Notes under the pieces: generated by a model
Databases searched by the model: none
Told to the model about the DNA's origin: nothing
What the model saw: the letters and a program-made list of their open reading frames with translations, nothing else
Position numbers and translations under genes: made by a program
In this document: in pieces, positions 53,601 through 64,000 of the stretch
Layout of the letters: each line of letters opens with the position of its first letter
Numbering within the stretch: position 1 is the stretch's first letter
DNA from: Chlamydomonas reinhardtii
Taxonomy: Eukaryota; Chlorophyta; Chlorophyceae; Chlamydomonadales; Chlamydomonadaceae
DNA: 64,000 nucleotides
Assembly: GCF_000002595.2 (NCBI RefSeq)
Contig: NC_057005.1
Location: forward strand, 5,641,235 to 5,705,234
Reading direction: 5' to 3'

Positions 53601-56101
53601 GGGGCCACATCCGGCCAACACACACACTTGGTACTGGGAGCACTGAAGGGAAACGCACGACTCCCACGTATTGAAGGATGCCAGCGCACCTGCGTATCCC
53701 TCGAAGCACTCGCACGCGCCAAGCGTACAGATGCCATTATTGGAGCAGAAGTTGAGGTCCTCGCAGTTGGTTTTGTCATGGATCTTATCGCCTAGGCACA
53801 GCCCACAGCACTCCAGCGGCGCCACCGGGATGTACTCGCCCCCAGAACTCATCCTGCGCACAGTGTTGTGGGCACGCACTCGATAGATGAGTAGCTAGCG
53901 ACCAAAGGGCCAGGGAGTTGGTGGCCGATGGCATTCGCGGATGGACCCGACCATGTGAGACGGTTGGCAGCCCCGCACGCGGCACTGAGCCCAAACCAGG
54001 CCCAGGGCTCTAGAAATGGTTTTCACACATGCTGCAACGTCCGCACACTGACTGTTGGCAGGGACCTTGTCGCCGCACTGACGGCCGGCTATAATGCCTG
54101 ACCCTGCCCCGCCGCGTGACCTCACCTCCACTGCGCAAAGCCCCACAGCAGGCGACTGGTGGTGAGACCGCCGCAGTCCTTCGTCTGGCTGATGGTGCAG
54201 TCACACCGCTTGAGCTGCCACACCTACAGTCACACACACCAGAGCAACAGCAGCAACGGCAAGGCATGGTTGGTGCGCGCTTGGGCACGCCAGTGGGGTT
54301 CATCAGGCCCACAGCGCCGCCCCAGCCCAGTCCCTTGAGCGAGCGGAACACCGCGCATACCGTGTCGCCCTGCCTTCGACCCGCTACACACCGTATACTT
54401 CCCATGCATTTGCAAATAACATGTCTGAGGCAGAGCGCACGGGGCTCTCTAGCCCAGCCCAGCCCAGCCCAGCCCAGCTCAGCCCAGCCCAGCCCAGCCC
54501 AGCCCAGCCCAGCCCAGCCCAGCCCAGCCCAGCCCAGCCCAAGCCCAGCCAGAGCGCACCTCGCCGCTGGACAGCAGCACTGCGGGCGTGCAGCACTCCA
54601 CCTGCCCCACAGGGTAGTACTCGTCATAAGCGGCCGAGTTGACCCGCTCCGCCTGAGAGAAGCCTGCGTGGGGGTACGCAAGCAGGGGCACACGCCGTCG
54701 GCATAGCTCCGAATAAGAGTCGGCATGCAAGGTCGTTTCTTGCGTGCCCGTTGCCAACTTCCCGCAGTTTACCTGCACTCTTTGTGCGTGCGTTCCCCAT
54801 GCACCCGTCCACGCAGCCAGTTTGCGCGCCGCCAGCCCATGCACCCAGCCCATGCGCCTTGCCGTGCCCCGGCCCTGCTGCCCTCAGCCCCACCTGTCAC
54901 GAAGCTGCCTCCCGATTGCTCGCAGCTGAGCGCCCGGTACTGGCGGCCCGAGGAGGGGTGGCAGCCTATGGACACCACCGCCACTGGCCTGGCAGTGCCG
55001 TTGCCTAGACGGTGCATTTCCGAGGGCGGCCGGGGCAGCTCTCCCTGCGGCCGTACATGGACCAGCACCACCGCCGTCCGTCAGTAACGGGGGCGCAAGT
55101 ACATTTTAACCCCAGGATGGAGGTGCAACAGTCGTCCCATCACAGAGTTTGCACTGTTCCCACGGCTCCTTGACGACCCACGCCCTGGCCCGCCAAGGCC
55201 GCAGCCCTGAGCGCCCACTCCACCCACCGGCAGGCACGGCCGGCAGCAGATGGCACGGCTGAGCGGGACCAGTCCTCCGCCCCCCATCCATGTCCCCTGG
55301 TACTCAAAGTTGGAAATGAACCAGCCCTCCCTCTCGCAGCCCAGGTCATGTGGGAAGCCAGCGGCCGGCTCGCACTCGCACAGGTCTATGCGGGCGTCCT
55401 CTGCGCGAAGGTTTAGGATGACAGTTGGAGGCCCTTGGAGGAGGTGGCAGGGCCGTAAAGTCGGCAACAAAGACCAAACACCAAATCACCGGCTGCACTG
55501 GATGAATGGTGCGAGTGTCAACACAGGTTGGCCTATTCTTCTCGGTGAGTGCAGGTAGTGATGCCCGGGGGTGCAGACCGTGGGTGCAGACTGTGCCATG
55601 GTGAACGTGGGCGGACCGCCCGGTGGGGTTGTGGAGGTTGACCTAAGCTGCACCGCTGGCACAGTTCTCGTCCGTCCGCCGCCATCCCAGGAATATGGAC
55701 CAAACACCGAGCTGGTGTTGCTGTACCCCGACCGCGCCCTCTGCTGCTGGCCTAAAGCTCGCCGATGGCCGAGGGATTCCAAGTCACGGTCCCCGCCCAT
55801 ACATCCCTAGGCTCGCTCGAGTCACAAAACATGTTATCCTATACCTTTGCACAGCGAGGGCACAACTGTGCGGCTGCTGGCCTGCTTGGCGGGGCCAAGC
55901 TCTCAGTTCCCTCGCCAATAACCATAGCCTCGTCTTACCTGGTATATTAACAGGTTCATGGACGCGGCTTTGGCCTTTCGCGCCCTCCAAGAGCAGACTC
56001 CGTGCCGAGGCATCAGCGGTGAGGGTCGCCGCGACGGCCAGCCATACAAGCCAATAGCGGTTTACTCCTACTGGATACATCGTACTGGTCTTTGTTGCCA
56101 A
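50628..56101 (-). CDS. Signal peptide - EGF - transmembrane - C-terminal RING protein (candidate membrane E3 ubiquitin ligase)
   Basis: Exons checked in phase from the C-terminus: 51513-50628, 52539-51660, 52995-52684, one around 53280-53160, 53594-53397, 53853-53690, 54223-54126, 54663-54560 and about 55045-54893. Upstream exons near 55440-55200 ([20 protein letters not shown]), 55756-55540 and 56101-55940 are less exact. The first begins [20 protein letters not shown], a signal peptide. A Cys-rich ectodomain ends in an EGF module ([28 protein letters not shown]). One membrane helix follows, [20 protein letters not shown]. About 650 low-complexity cytosolic residues lead to a C3HC4 RING at the very end: [38 protein letters not shown]. 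RINGs of this style usually recruit E2 enzymes. An extracellular sensor coupled to ubiquitination is inference. The 5' exons could belong to a separate gene. Confidence 0.78.
54451..54550. repeat. CCCAG pentamer array in an intron of the EGF-TM-RING gene
   Basis: About twenty near-perfect CCCAG units (GGGCT on the gene strand), with one CTCAG variant, starting some 10 nt inside the intron that follows the exon ending at 54560. Confidence 0.92.
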
Positions 56102-59055
56102 CCCAGCTGGCCCAAAGTGAGCGCAGCGCCAAACGCCTTCGCGCGAGCTATTAGCCCAGCCCGGGCCTCTTAGGCGACGCTGAGGTCATCGTGCGCATGC
56201 CTACCGTAGTATAATATGGTTCCTCAGCAATACATCGATTGAGACTGGCGCTCAGGCCAGACGGTTTGGCCATGTGCGTGGAACGACCCATGTGGGTAAC
56301 CAGAGCCGCTTTTTCCTCCCCCTCCCTCCCTCCCTCCCTCCCTCCCTCCCTCCCTCCCTCCCTCCCTCCCTCCCTCCCTCCCTCCCTCCCTCCAGCCACC
56401 CCCGCCTGNNNNNNNNNNNNNNNNNNNNNNNNNNNNNNNNNNNNNNNNNNNNNNNNNNNNNNNNNNNNNNNNNNNNNNNNNNNNNNNNNNNNNNNNNNNN
56501 NNNNNNNNAGGCAGGCAGGCAGGCAGGCAGGCAGGCATCGCTGCATGCATGCCTCCCTCCCTCCCTCCCTCCCTCCCTCCCTCCCTCCCTCCCTCCCTCC
56601 CTCCCTCCCTCCCTCCCTCCCTCCCTCCCTAGGTGCTAGCCGTCCTCAACCTCGCCCTCCGTGCAGCCGGAGTAGGTGCCAGCCGCCACCGTCGTCTTGC
56701 GGTCGACAAACCCAACCACCCGGTCTACCCTTCTTGTCTGTTTGCCTTGACTTCTTGCGGTACCGTGCCACGCCATGCCCGCATGCCGTCGGGCCAGTCA
56801 GCATCGTCAGTATGAGATGTGGAAGGCATTGAGGAGTCCACTTTGGTTAGCATGCAAGGGCAGCCCAGTCATCTGCCGAGGCCAGCCCCCCCAAGGGTCC
56901 TCCGTTCCAGTCCCCTGGTCCCGAATGCTCTTGGCTTCATGTGCAATCCCAAGTAAGCTGCTACCTCGTTTGTCGTTTCCCCTCCTTGGCGGCTTGGCCC
57001 CGTGCCCCACCTCGGTCCTCTCTAGCACTCATCAGCGCCTGTCGGCCTATGTCCTGAGTCTTGACACGGTCGTATGCTGAGGCCTGGGTCGTGCAGCTGA
57101 TACCTAGGACTGTAGGCGCAAGTCCTGGTGGGCCGCCACGCCCGCGCTGTACGAGCGTCTCCGCTCGGCTCTGCACGCGGCGCCACCCCTGCGCCGCTGC
57201 GCATCTCACCACAGTGCTGCGTGTGCGCGAAGGAGTGCATCCTTCAATGACCATGTGACAATACCCGTATGAGAGGCGGAGAGGGTCACAAACGATCGCC
57301 ATGAATGCACAGGTGTGTGGCCGTAAGGGCGGGCAGCAGCTCGCGTTGAGGCAGGGGAAGGCAGCGGGGGCGACATACTTGCCACAGTTGCTGTAGTCCA
57401 GGCGCCCCCGAAGTCCATACTAACCAGGACCAGAACCAGAGGGGAGCTTCAGGTATCGTCTTGTTTAACGCCGTCCGCAGCCCCAAAGACCTAAAGGCAT
57501 CAAGGCAACGATGCTCTTTGCAAAAGTACTGGTGCGTACGGGCGGTGGAGCCGGAGCCGGTGCGGCGGTGCCGCAGCAGGGGTGACCGGGCTCCGTGTCA
57601 AGACTGCAGCTGCATGTGCGGCAGGAGGCAGGGAGAGCCGGGCCGGCCGCAGCGTTGAGGCTGGGAAGGCAAACACGGTCCGATGAGACTCATGAGAGGC
57701 AAGCTGAGACACCGGAAGCAGGTGCCTTAGTGTTGCACAAAGGATGAGGCGCGGCGGCGAAGAAGCAGAGCTTGGCAGTGCAGGCTAGCGCAGGGCAGAA
57801 GGAGGCAGGCCTGCTCACTTGCTCAGTAACGATTGCAAATTTTGCAGTTTGCGACCGCCTCTCATCTTCTGGACTCTCCAACATGCCCTGACGCTCTGGA
57901 ACACGCGCAAGACCCGCGCCACACCTCAGGGAGAGGTGGAGACGAAAGTGCAAGCATCACGGCCACCGCGGCCTGCCGCGGCCCCCCCTACAAAGGCTAC
58001 AAGCAACTTGCGGCCCCCGCCATTTCTATTGTCATATCTCCCATCATATACACACAGTCTTCATGTCACATCAGCCAGGCAGCGTTGTCGTCGCTCTGCT
58101 GTCTGCGGGGATGGTGGTAGCCTGGTAGGGCAGGGGCCCCTGCGTGCCGCGGGTGTCCATGTCTGTCCCTCACCAATGACTTGGTTCCATAACTTAGCCC
58201 AGACGGTACACAAATACACATTATATGTGACAATGCAGCACGCTCAACCAGCAGACATGCAACAAGTTGACTTTCGAACCTTTCCCCGAAGACTGCATTT
58301 TGAATGCGAGCTTTTATAATCTTATTAAATAGATGTCAAAGATGGTTTGAACATCCAACGGCCCGACCTCGGCCCGCGGACAGTAAATGGCGCTGCAGAC
58401 CAAAGGCCTACGAGCGCAGGACGATGGTGGAGCAGCTGCAGTCCCGCCCGGGGCATTCGAATGGGCCACCGTGTATTCGTTTGGCGAGCGCGAAGGCGGC
58501 CAGGTCCGACCATGTCGAGCGACCATTGAGCCACACGCATTGGGTCCCCTGACATAGTGCGCGGCGCGAACGATGCAGCGCGGGCGTGAGAGTGCTGCGG
58601 GAGTGTGTGGTTGCCACAAGAAGGGGATGGGGAGCAGTGGGTGTGAGGCCTGTCCTGGCATGCTGCATTTGCTGGGTAGGCCACGTTACGTGTGGGACAA
58701 CGAAATTTCCGCACACACCTGACTGCCTTCCCTTGACCCGCAGGTCAAATGCGCGTGTGCAAGCCAAAAGGCGGTGTACACATCGAGCCGCGCGGGCGTG
58801 AGGAAGTGGGACGCCGGGACTGGACGGTGCGTTCTTGGATGCGGCTGTTGGGCAAGGGGACCGGGCATGGAAGCTTTGGTTTGCAGCGCGCGCGCGAGTA
58901 AAGAGCCGAGAAAGTGCCAAAGGCTTGACAGAGAAGCCCGTGCATGGCGCTAAACAGCCACCTTAACCGCCTTGGTGCGCTTGGCTTGCCATTTAGGCGG
59001 AATCCCTTTACGCCACCGATGTGACACGGTGCCTGACGCCTTGTCCCGTATGCAG
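56102..59055. other. Unresolved region with assembly gap and tetranucleotide arrays
   Basis: Contains the CTCC arrays and N-gap, then about 2.4 kb without a firm gene. Minus-strand fragments look exon-like: TQCVWLNGRSTWSDLAAFAL... ending FECPGRDCSCSTIVLRS with stop at 58408, and LESPEDERRSQTAKFAIVTE near 57870, each next to plausible splice sites. I could not join them. The missing 5' exons of the WD40 gene may also lie here. Confidence 0.35.
56318..56630. repeat. CTCC and GGCA tetranucleotide arrays flanking a 100-N gap
   Basis: CTCC runs at about 56318-56393 and 56549-56630; a GGCA run at 56511-56537 follows the N block at 56409-56508. The round 100-N size indicates a scaffold gap of unknown true length, no doubt caused by the repeats. 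Confidence 0.95.
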
Positions 59056-60645
59056 TTCGAATGAGCTCATCAGCTCGGCCGCACTGCCGGGGCTGGTGCA
59101 CGCCCTGTGCGTCATTGGCAACACCGTGTGGGCTTGCACCGGAGATGGGAAGATCGCGCTGTATGACACAAACACGGGCGACATCAAAGTCAAGGTAGGG
59201 CAGGGCATACGTGTTTGACGGTTAGCACGGGGGCGGGCGTGGTTGGGTGGGGCTCTGCTAACGCTGCCTGGACCTGGACCGGAAGCCCCCAGTAACCCGA
59301 CTCCGGCCATGACGGCCTCCACGGCTCACTCTATACACATCACACTAGTCATGGCAAAGCACACATCTCTCTTGCTTGCGCGTTCGCATGCACCGTCAAC
59401 ACTTTCCCCTGTTGCTTTGCTAACAAGTCTCGGGGCCACTCGGGCGGCCTACTGCTGTTCACACGCTCTCCTGGCCGCGGGTCGCATTCCTGCAGACCTT
59501 CGTGGCGCACCAGGGCGAGGTGTTGTGCATCACGCCGGGGCCTGGCAACGCCTACGTGATCACGGGTGGCGTGGACTTCAATGTGGGTGTGGGCGCTAAA
59601 CAACTAACGAGCTAGATGGTGGTTGGGGGCGCAGAGGAGCCTGGGCGGAGCAAGCAAAGTACACTTATACAGCCGTGGGGTTTAGGCACGGCCCCCAGCA
59701 CACGGCGTCCTTGCCGTGTTTGGTTGAGCATGTGCGGGGATATTTGGTTGCTGCTGTCACCCGAGCAGGCCAGGAGCTGGCAGCTGAACGGCAACGCTAT
59801 TGTGGCGTCCAAGTATCACCACGGCGCAGTGGAGTGCGTGCTGGTGACGCCCCTCACGGCGCCGCCGCCCTCCTCGAGGCCCGCCTCCGCCAAGCCGGGG
59901 GCCGGCGCGGGCGCCGGCGACGCGGGTGGCGCCGGCACCGGCGGCAAGATTTGGACGGGCTCGGCGGATGGCACCGTGTTTTGCTGGTGGGTGAGCAGCA
60001 AGGTCTAGCCGACGCGCCGGCGCCGGCCCTTGATCATGACAGCTTGATTGGGACCAAGTGCTACTTGCTATCGAAATCGCTAATCCGCTAGACGTGTTTC
60101 CTTGCTAACACCCACAGGCCGGACCCAGAGGGCAAGGGCCAGATTAATGAGGCGGAGGGCAAGTCCATCAAGGTGGAGGGCGGCAAGGGTGAGTTTGGAT
60201 TGTGGCCCAGCAGCGTGCGGGTGCGGGTTCCGGTGCGGGTGCGGGTGCAGGGATGAGGTGCGGGCCCAAGGATGATGCGGCATCGGGGGCAGCCAGGGCT
60301 TCAGGTGTTGCTTGGAGTGAGGTGCAGGGTGGGGAAAGTGGCTGTGCGCAGCGGAGTCTGCAGCTCATGTTCATGGCTGGAACGAGCCCTGACGCATCAC
60401 AGCATGACCGCCAGGCCCCTCACCTACGTCTGCCGGCCTGTTGGCACCCCGCAGTCAAGAGCATGGCGCACTCGGGCGACTGCGTATGGGTGGGCATGGA
60501 CGACGGCCGGATCAACGTGCTGCACCTGTCAGACGGCTCGCTGGTCAAGTGAGTGGCTGCGTCAAAGAGCACAAGGAAAACGTGTGTGTGTTTAGAGAGC
60601 ATTAGCAAGGAAACACGCAGAAGTATATACGTGAGAGTGTGTGTA

Positions 60646-60722
<77 letters not shown>

Positions 60723-63700
60723 CGCGCTTCCAGCAGCAGCGCAGCCTACCAGGTGGTGCAGCGTACACCGGGCTTGTCAGTTGGCTGTGCACATTTGGTG
60801 GGCATGCCCTCGCGTCCCGCCCTTCAACCAAGAACCATATCGTGCTCTCACTGTTGACGCGTGTTTCAGGTCGCTGAAAGGCACGCACTCCGGCCCTGTG
60901 CTAACGCTGGCCAAGGTGGCTGACCAGGTCAGCAGGGGCGTGTCCTGGGGCGCCCGCTAGTGGAGGCCATGACTTGCAGCCTGGATCCGCGTGTGCGCGT
61001 GCGAAGTACCGATTGTGAGTTGCCCCTGTGGCGGGTCTTGGTGATCACGGAATGCAGATGTGGAGCGGCTCGGGCGACAAGCTGATAGCGGCGCATGACT
61101 GTAGGCCGGGCAGCTCGCCGGCGACGCTCTTTACGCTTGGAGACCAGGTGCGTGGGAGTGCCAGCCGGCGTGCACGCTCGTACGGACATTAATACAGCGG
61201 GAGCTTCAGGAAGTCTGCTTGCACAAGCTGGACACCACTGCTGCGACATGGCCTCACGTAACCTGGCGTAAACCCGGCATCTTTGTCGCTCAGGGCGGCT
61301 ACGTGAAAGGGCTCCTGACCATTGGCTGGTGCGTGTGGGCCTTCAACAGCGCGAGCACCAAGGTGAGTACCTGCAAACCAGCTTGCGCCTCGTGCAGAAT
61401 GCAGCCAGTGGGTCGAAGGCGCCATGTTAGCCTGTGTCCCACCGTTGCATCCAATCGCCGCCAGCCAGGTCCCCTCGTCACCGAGCCTGCGTTTGCGGGT
61501 GCCGCTGTGCAGGTTTACACGGCGGAAAGCATTTGGCACGCAGAGGCTGCGCGGGCGGAGGGCGCTCTGAAGGCGCTGGAGGACACGCGGGCGGACATGG
61601 AGTCGCAACTAGCCAAGGTGCGTGTTGCTCACGTGACAGTGTGAGGGAGTGTGGGCAAGGTGGCGTGTTGGCGAAGGCGTATGCTGTTGCGCGCGTGTGT
61701 GTACGTGTACGTAAGAAGGGCGCAGCCATATGCCATACTGTGATCAACGCTTATATTTATAACCCCAGCCTGTGTGCCGCTCCTGTGTGCTGTAGGCGCG
61801 TGAGGAGGCGAACAAGGCGGCCATGGAGGCGGCGGCGGCTCGGGCGGCGGCGGAGAAGGCCTCGCAGGACGGAGACGAGCGAGTTAAAGAGCTGCAGGTG
61901 GGAGGAGTGGGCCGGCGGCGTGCGGCTTGTGGGTGGGAAGATGCACTTGCAGGGAACAGGTTCGACAGGAGGATGGGTGGATGGCCGGCCAGGTAGGGCT
62001 GAGCTATGGCGTTCTAGGTTCACCGCAGTGGTGCCGTATGTAGCGGGTTCAACGCGCAGTTAAAAGCTCTTGCCAGTCGCGGCTCCCACTGCTACTGCCA
62101 TATGTCACGCAGGCAAAGGTGGATGAGCTTCAGTCCAAGCTGGACGCAGCAAATGCGGAGCTTGAAGATGTGAAGCGCAGGTTGGAGGAGGCAGAAGCGG
62201 CGCTGGTGGCGGCGAAGGAGGGCGCGACCAAGGCTGGCGACTCAGCCGCGGCGGAGCTGTCAGAGGCGTTGTAGGTCGGGGCGGGGCTAGGGAGCAGTGC
62301 GGGTTGAAACGCCGGGTGCTTAGTACCAGCAGGCACTGGTCGGCACTGGTATACCGCATGAAACGTCCTGCCACTCGTGTGTGTTTGTAAATGGTACAGG
62401 GCCAAGGTCGCGGCGCTGACTGCAGAGGTGGCCGCTTTGACGGCCACCAAGGCTGCGCTAGAAGGAGACCAGGATGCAGCGGTGCGTGACTCGGGCGCTG
62501 GTCTTGCCAGGACGAAGGGGGCGTGCTCTTACATACGTACCTCCTTGCCGTTGCCGCCCTACGCAGTCGAAGGCCGTTGCCAAAGAGCTGGCTGCCACCA
62601 AGGACGCTCTGGCTAGAACCGAAGCGGACCTGGAGTGAGTGGCCCGGACCCTTGACATTTTACCAACCTACCAGTACTGTACGTTGATGTGGGCCCGCTC
62701 GGCTCTTTCGCCCTTGCCCTGCCTAGCTGCGCACCGTATGCTTGCTGCTTGGGCGCAGGAGTGCGGCGTGACATGTGCGCGTGTGCACTCCCACAGAGCG
62801 GAGCGTGCTGCGGCCGCGGCCGCAGCTGCAGCCGCCACCGCGCGGCAGGCCGAGCTGGAGGCTGAGCTGGCGGGCAGTGCCGCGGATAGGGCTGCGGGCG
62901 AGGGCGAGGTGGACAAGCTACGCGGCGAGAAGGGCGAGCTTGAGGACCGGCTGAAGAAGGTAGGCGCGCGTTTGGAGCATAGGACACACGTCGCGGGAGG
63001 GCGCATAACGGCAACACCACTGCAGTGGCATGCGGTTCTAGTGCGACCACGCGTCAAGGGTCTGCCCATAGGTTGACCACAGGCATACCGTATCGCATGC
63101 CAGGCCATCCTTACGTTTCCCTTCTTGGAATGCAGCTGATGGACGAAATGGCGGCGCTCAAAGCTGCCCACGCCGGCCTTGAGTCCGATCTAGTGGCGGC
63201 GCGCGCCAGCGGCGACGCCGCGGCGGCGGACAAGGACGTTCAGCTGGCGGCGCTGCGGGACCAGCTGGCGGCGGCGCAGGCTGACGGCGGCGCTGCGGCG
63301 GCGGCGCTGCGGGACCAGCTTGCAGCGCTACAGAAGGAGCTGGATGGCGCCAAGTGAGTGTGGCCGTCTGTTGGGCCCGCTGGATGCTGCTGCTCGTATT
63401 AGCCAGGCAGACCTCTGCCCTCCTTTACATGACGATGACCGGTGCAACTGTCTTGCCGGAATGCAGTGGGGACCTAGCCAAGTCCGCTGCGGAGCTTGAC
63501 AAGCTGCGGGCGAGTCTGGCGGGCAGCGACAAGGCCGGCAAGGAGGCGGCGGACGCGCGCAACGCGCTACAGAAGCAACTGGATGAGGTGAGTGGGAGCG
63601 CGCAAGCCCGACCAGGCGCTGTGGTCTCGCGTGTGGGCGTGAGCAAGGCGCCACTGTTACGGATGGTGTCCACGTGTCTTGCATTCAAAGCCCAAGGCTT

Positions 63701-63966
63701 GCGATGGCAAGTGATCGTAAGTACCGTGCATGCTGCAGGCAAACGCAGCGCTAGCGGCTGCCAAGGCCGCGGGCTCGGCCAGTGCAGACCAGCTGAAGAA
63801 GGCGCTTGAGGACCTGGCGGCAGGCCAGAAGCAACTAGACAGCAAGGTAAGCCCCACAGCCTTGAACCAGTAACTTAGGTTCGGCGCCAGCTTGCATGTG
63901 TCCGGACCGCTGCAGGGTGACGCTAGCTTGCCACTCGGTTCCAATTCCGCAAGCCCCCCGGTGTGA
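59056..63966 (+). CDS. WD40 beta-propeller plus long coiled-coil tail, 5' end missing
   Basis: About eighteen short exons. The propeller part: 59056-59194 (LVHALCVIGNTVWACTGDGK), 59496-59582, 59769-59986 (KIWTGSADGTVFCW), 60118-60188, 60455-60548 (SGDCVWVGMDDGRINVLHL), 60870-60927, 61058-61147 (MWSGSGDKLIAAHD) and 61294-61362. Each repeat has the V-W-x-G-x2-D-G-x-I shape of WD repeats in actin- or phosphoinositide-linked propellers. From 61513 on, about ten exons encode an Ala/Glu/Lys/Leu heptad-rich coiled coil, for example KVDELQSKLDAANAELEDVK and LAALRDQLAAAQADGG. The last exon, 63916-63966, ends at TGA after GSNSASPPV, though that TGA lies just after a possible GT donor, so the gene may continue past the window. 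No first exon was found; the acceptor at 59055 needs an upstream exon ending in phase 2. Cytoskeletal or scaffold role is inference. Confidence 0.7.
60648..60719. repeat. (GT)n microsatellite in an intron of the WD40 gene
   Basis: About 36 GT units in a row between the exons ending at 60548 and starting at 60870. Confidence 0.95.
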
Positions 63967-64000
63967 AGCAGCCTAAGTGCCGTCCTTGGGCTCTCATCGC

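Noticed and set aside
60639-60877. Poly-Val-Cys frames around 60650-60720
   Set aside because: Translations of the GT dinucleotide microsatellite in an intron.

Overview
The window is nuclear DNA from a green alga of the Chlamydomonadales, most likely a volvocine relative of Chlamydomonas. The signs are high GC, many short introns with GTGAG/GTGCG donors and GCAG acceptors, alanine-, glycine- and glutamine-rich proteins, TGTAA polyadenylation motifs, and plant-type plastid enzymes with N-terminal extensions. I recognised no rRNA, tRNA or CRISPR. A 100-N assembly gap lies at 56409-56508. Exon ends were read by eye from splice sites and checked for phase.

Layout. 39-3069 (+): broken 3' part of a large membrane protein gene. 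3435-3963 (+): 3' remnant of a Fanzor (eukaryotic TnpB) element. 4839-8428 (-): homoserine dehydrogenase, 10 exons. 8872-12931 (-): plastid-type inositol monophosphatase IMPL1, 11 exons, with an antisense LINE fragment in intron 1. 13633-18201 (+): TALE homeodomain regulator. 18773-19330: 558-bp non-autonomous hAT element with an 8-bp target duplication. 19478-22322 (+): bHLH-ACT transcription factor. 22323-27516: repeat-rich, with a second Fanzor remnant at 24805-25709. 27517-33484 (+): very large ankyrin/membrane protein. 33485-35853: gene-poor. 35854-39195 (-): FAD-dependent oxidoreductase, divergent from GPI2/PIG-C at 39453-41936 (+). 43259-46959 (-): 784-residue coiled-coil protein, divergent from a one-helix LHC-like protein at 47306-47632 (+). 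47633-50600: repeats. 50628-56101 (-): signal peptide/EGF/transmembrane/RING protein. 56102-59055: gap and unresolved sequence. 59056-63966 (+): WD40-coiled-coil protein lacking its 5' end.

The genes do not form one pathway. Two make plastid metabolic enzymes (the threonine/methionine branch and inositol phosphate dephosphorylation), two are transcription factors, one acts in GPI-anchor synthesis, one is a thylakoid pigment-binding type protein, and one looks like a surface receptor with ubiquitin-ligase potential.

The most interesting signal is the pair of Fanzor remnants. They share a 104-nt hairpin-rich noncoding block, ungapped and about 93% identical, that ends abruptly at the same base in both. 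That is where a Fanzor omega-RNA scaffold and element end would be expected.
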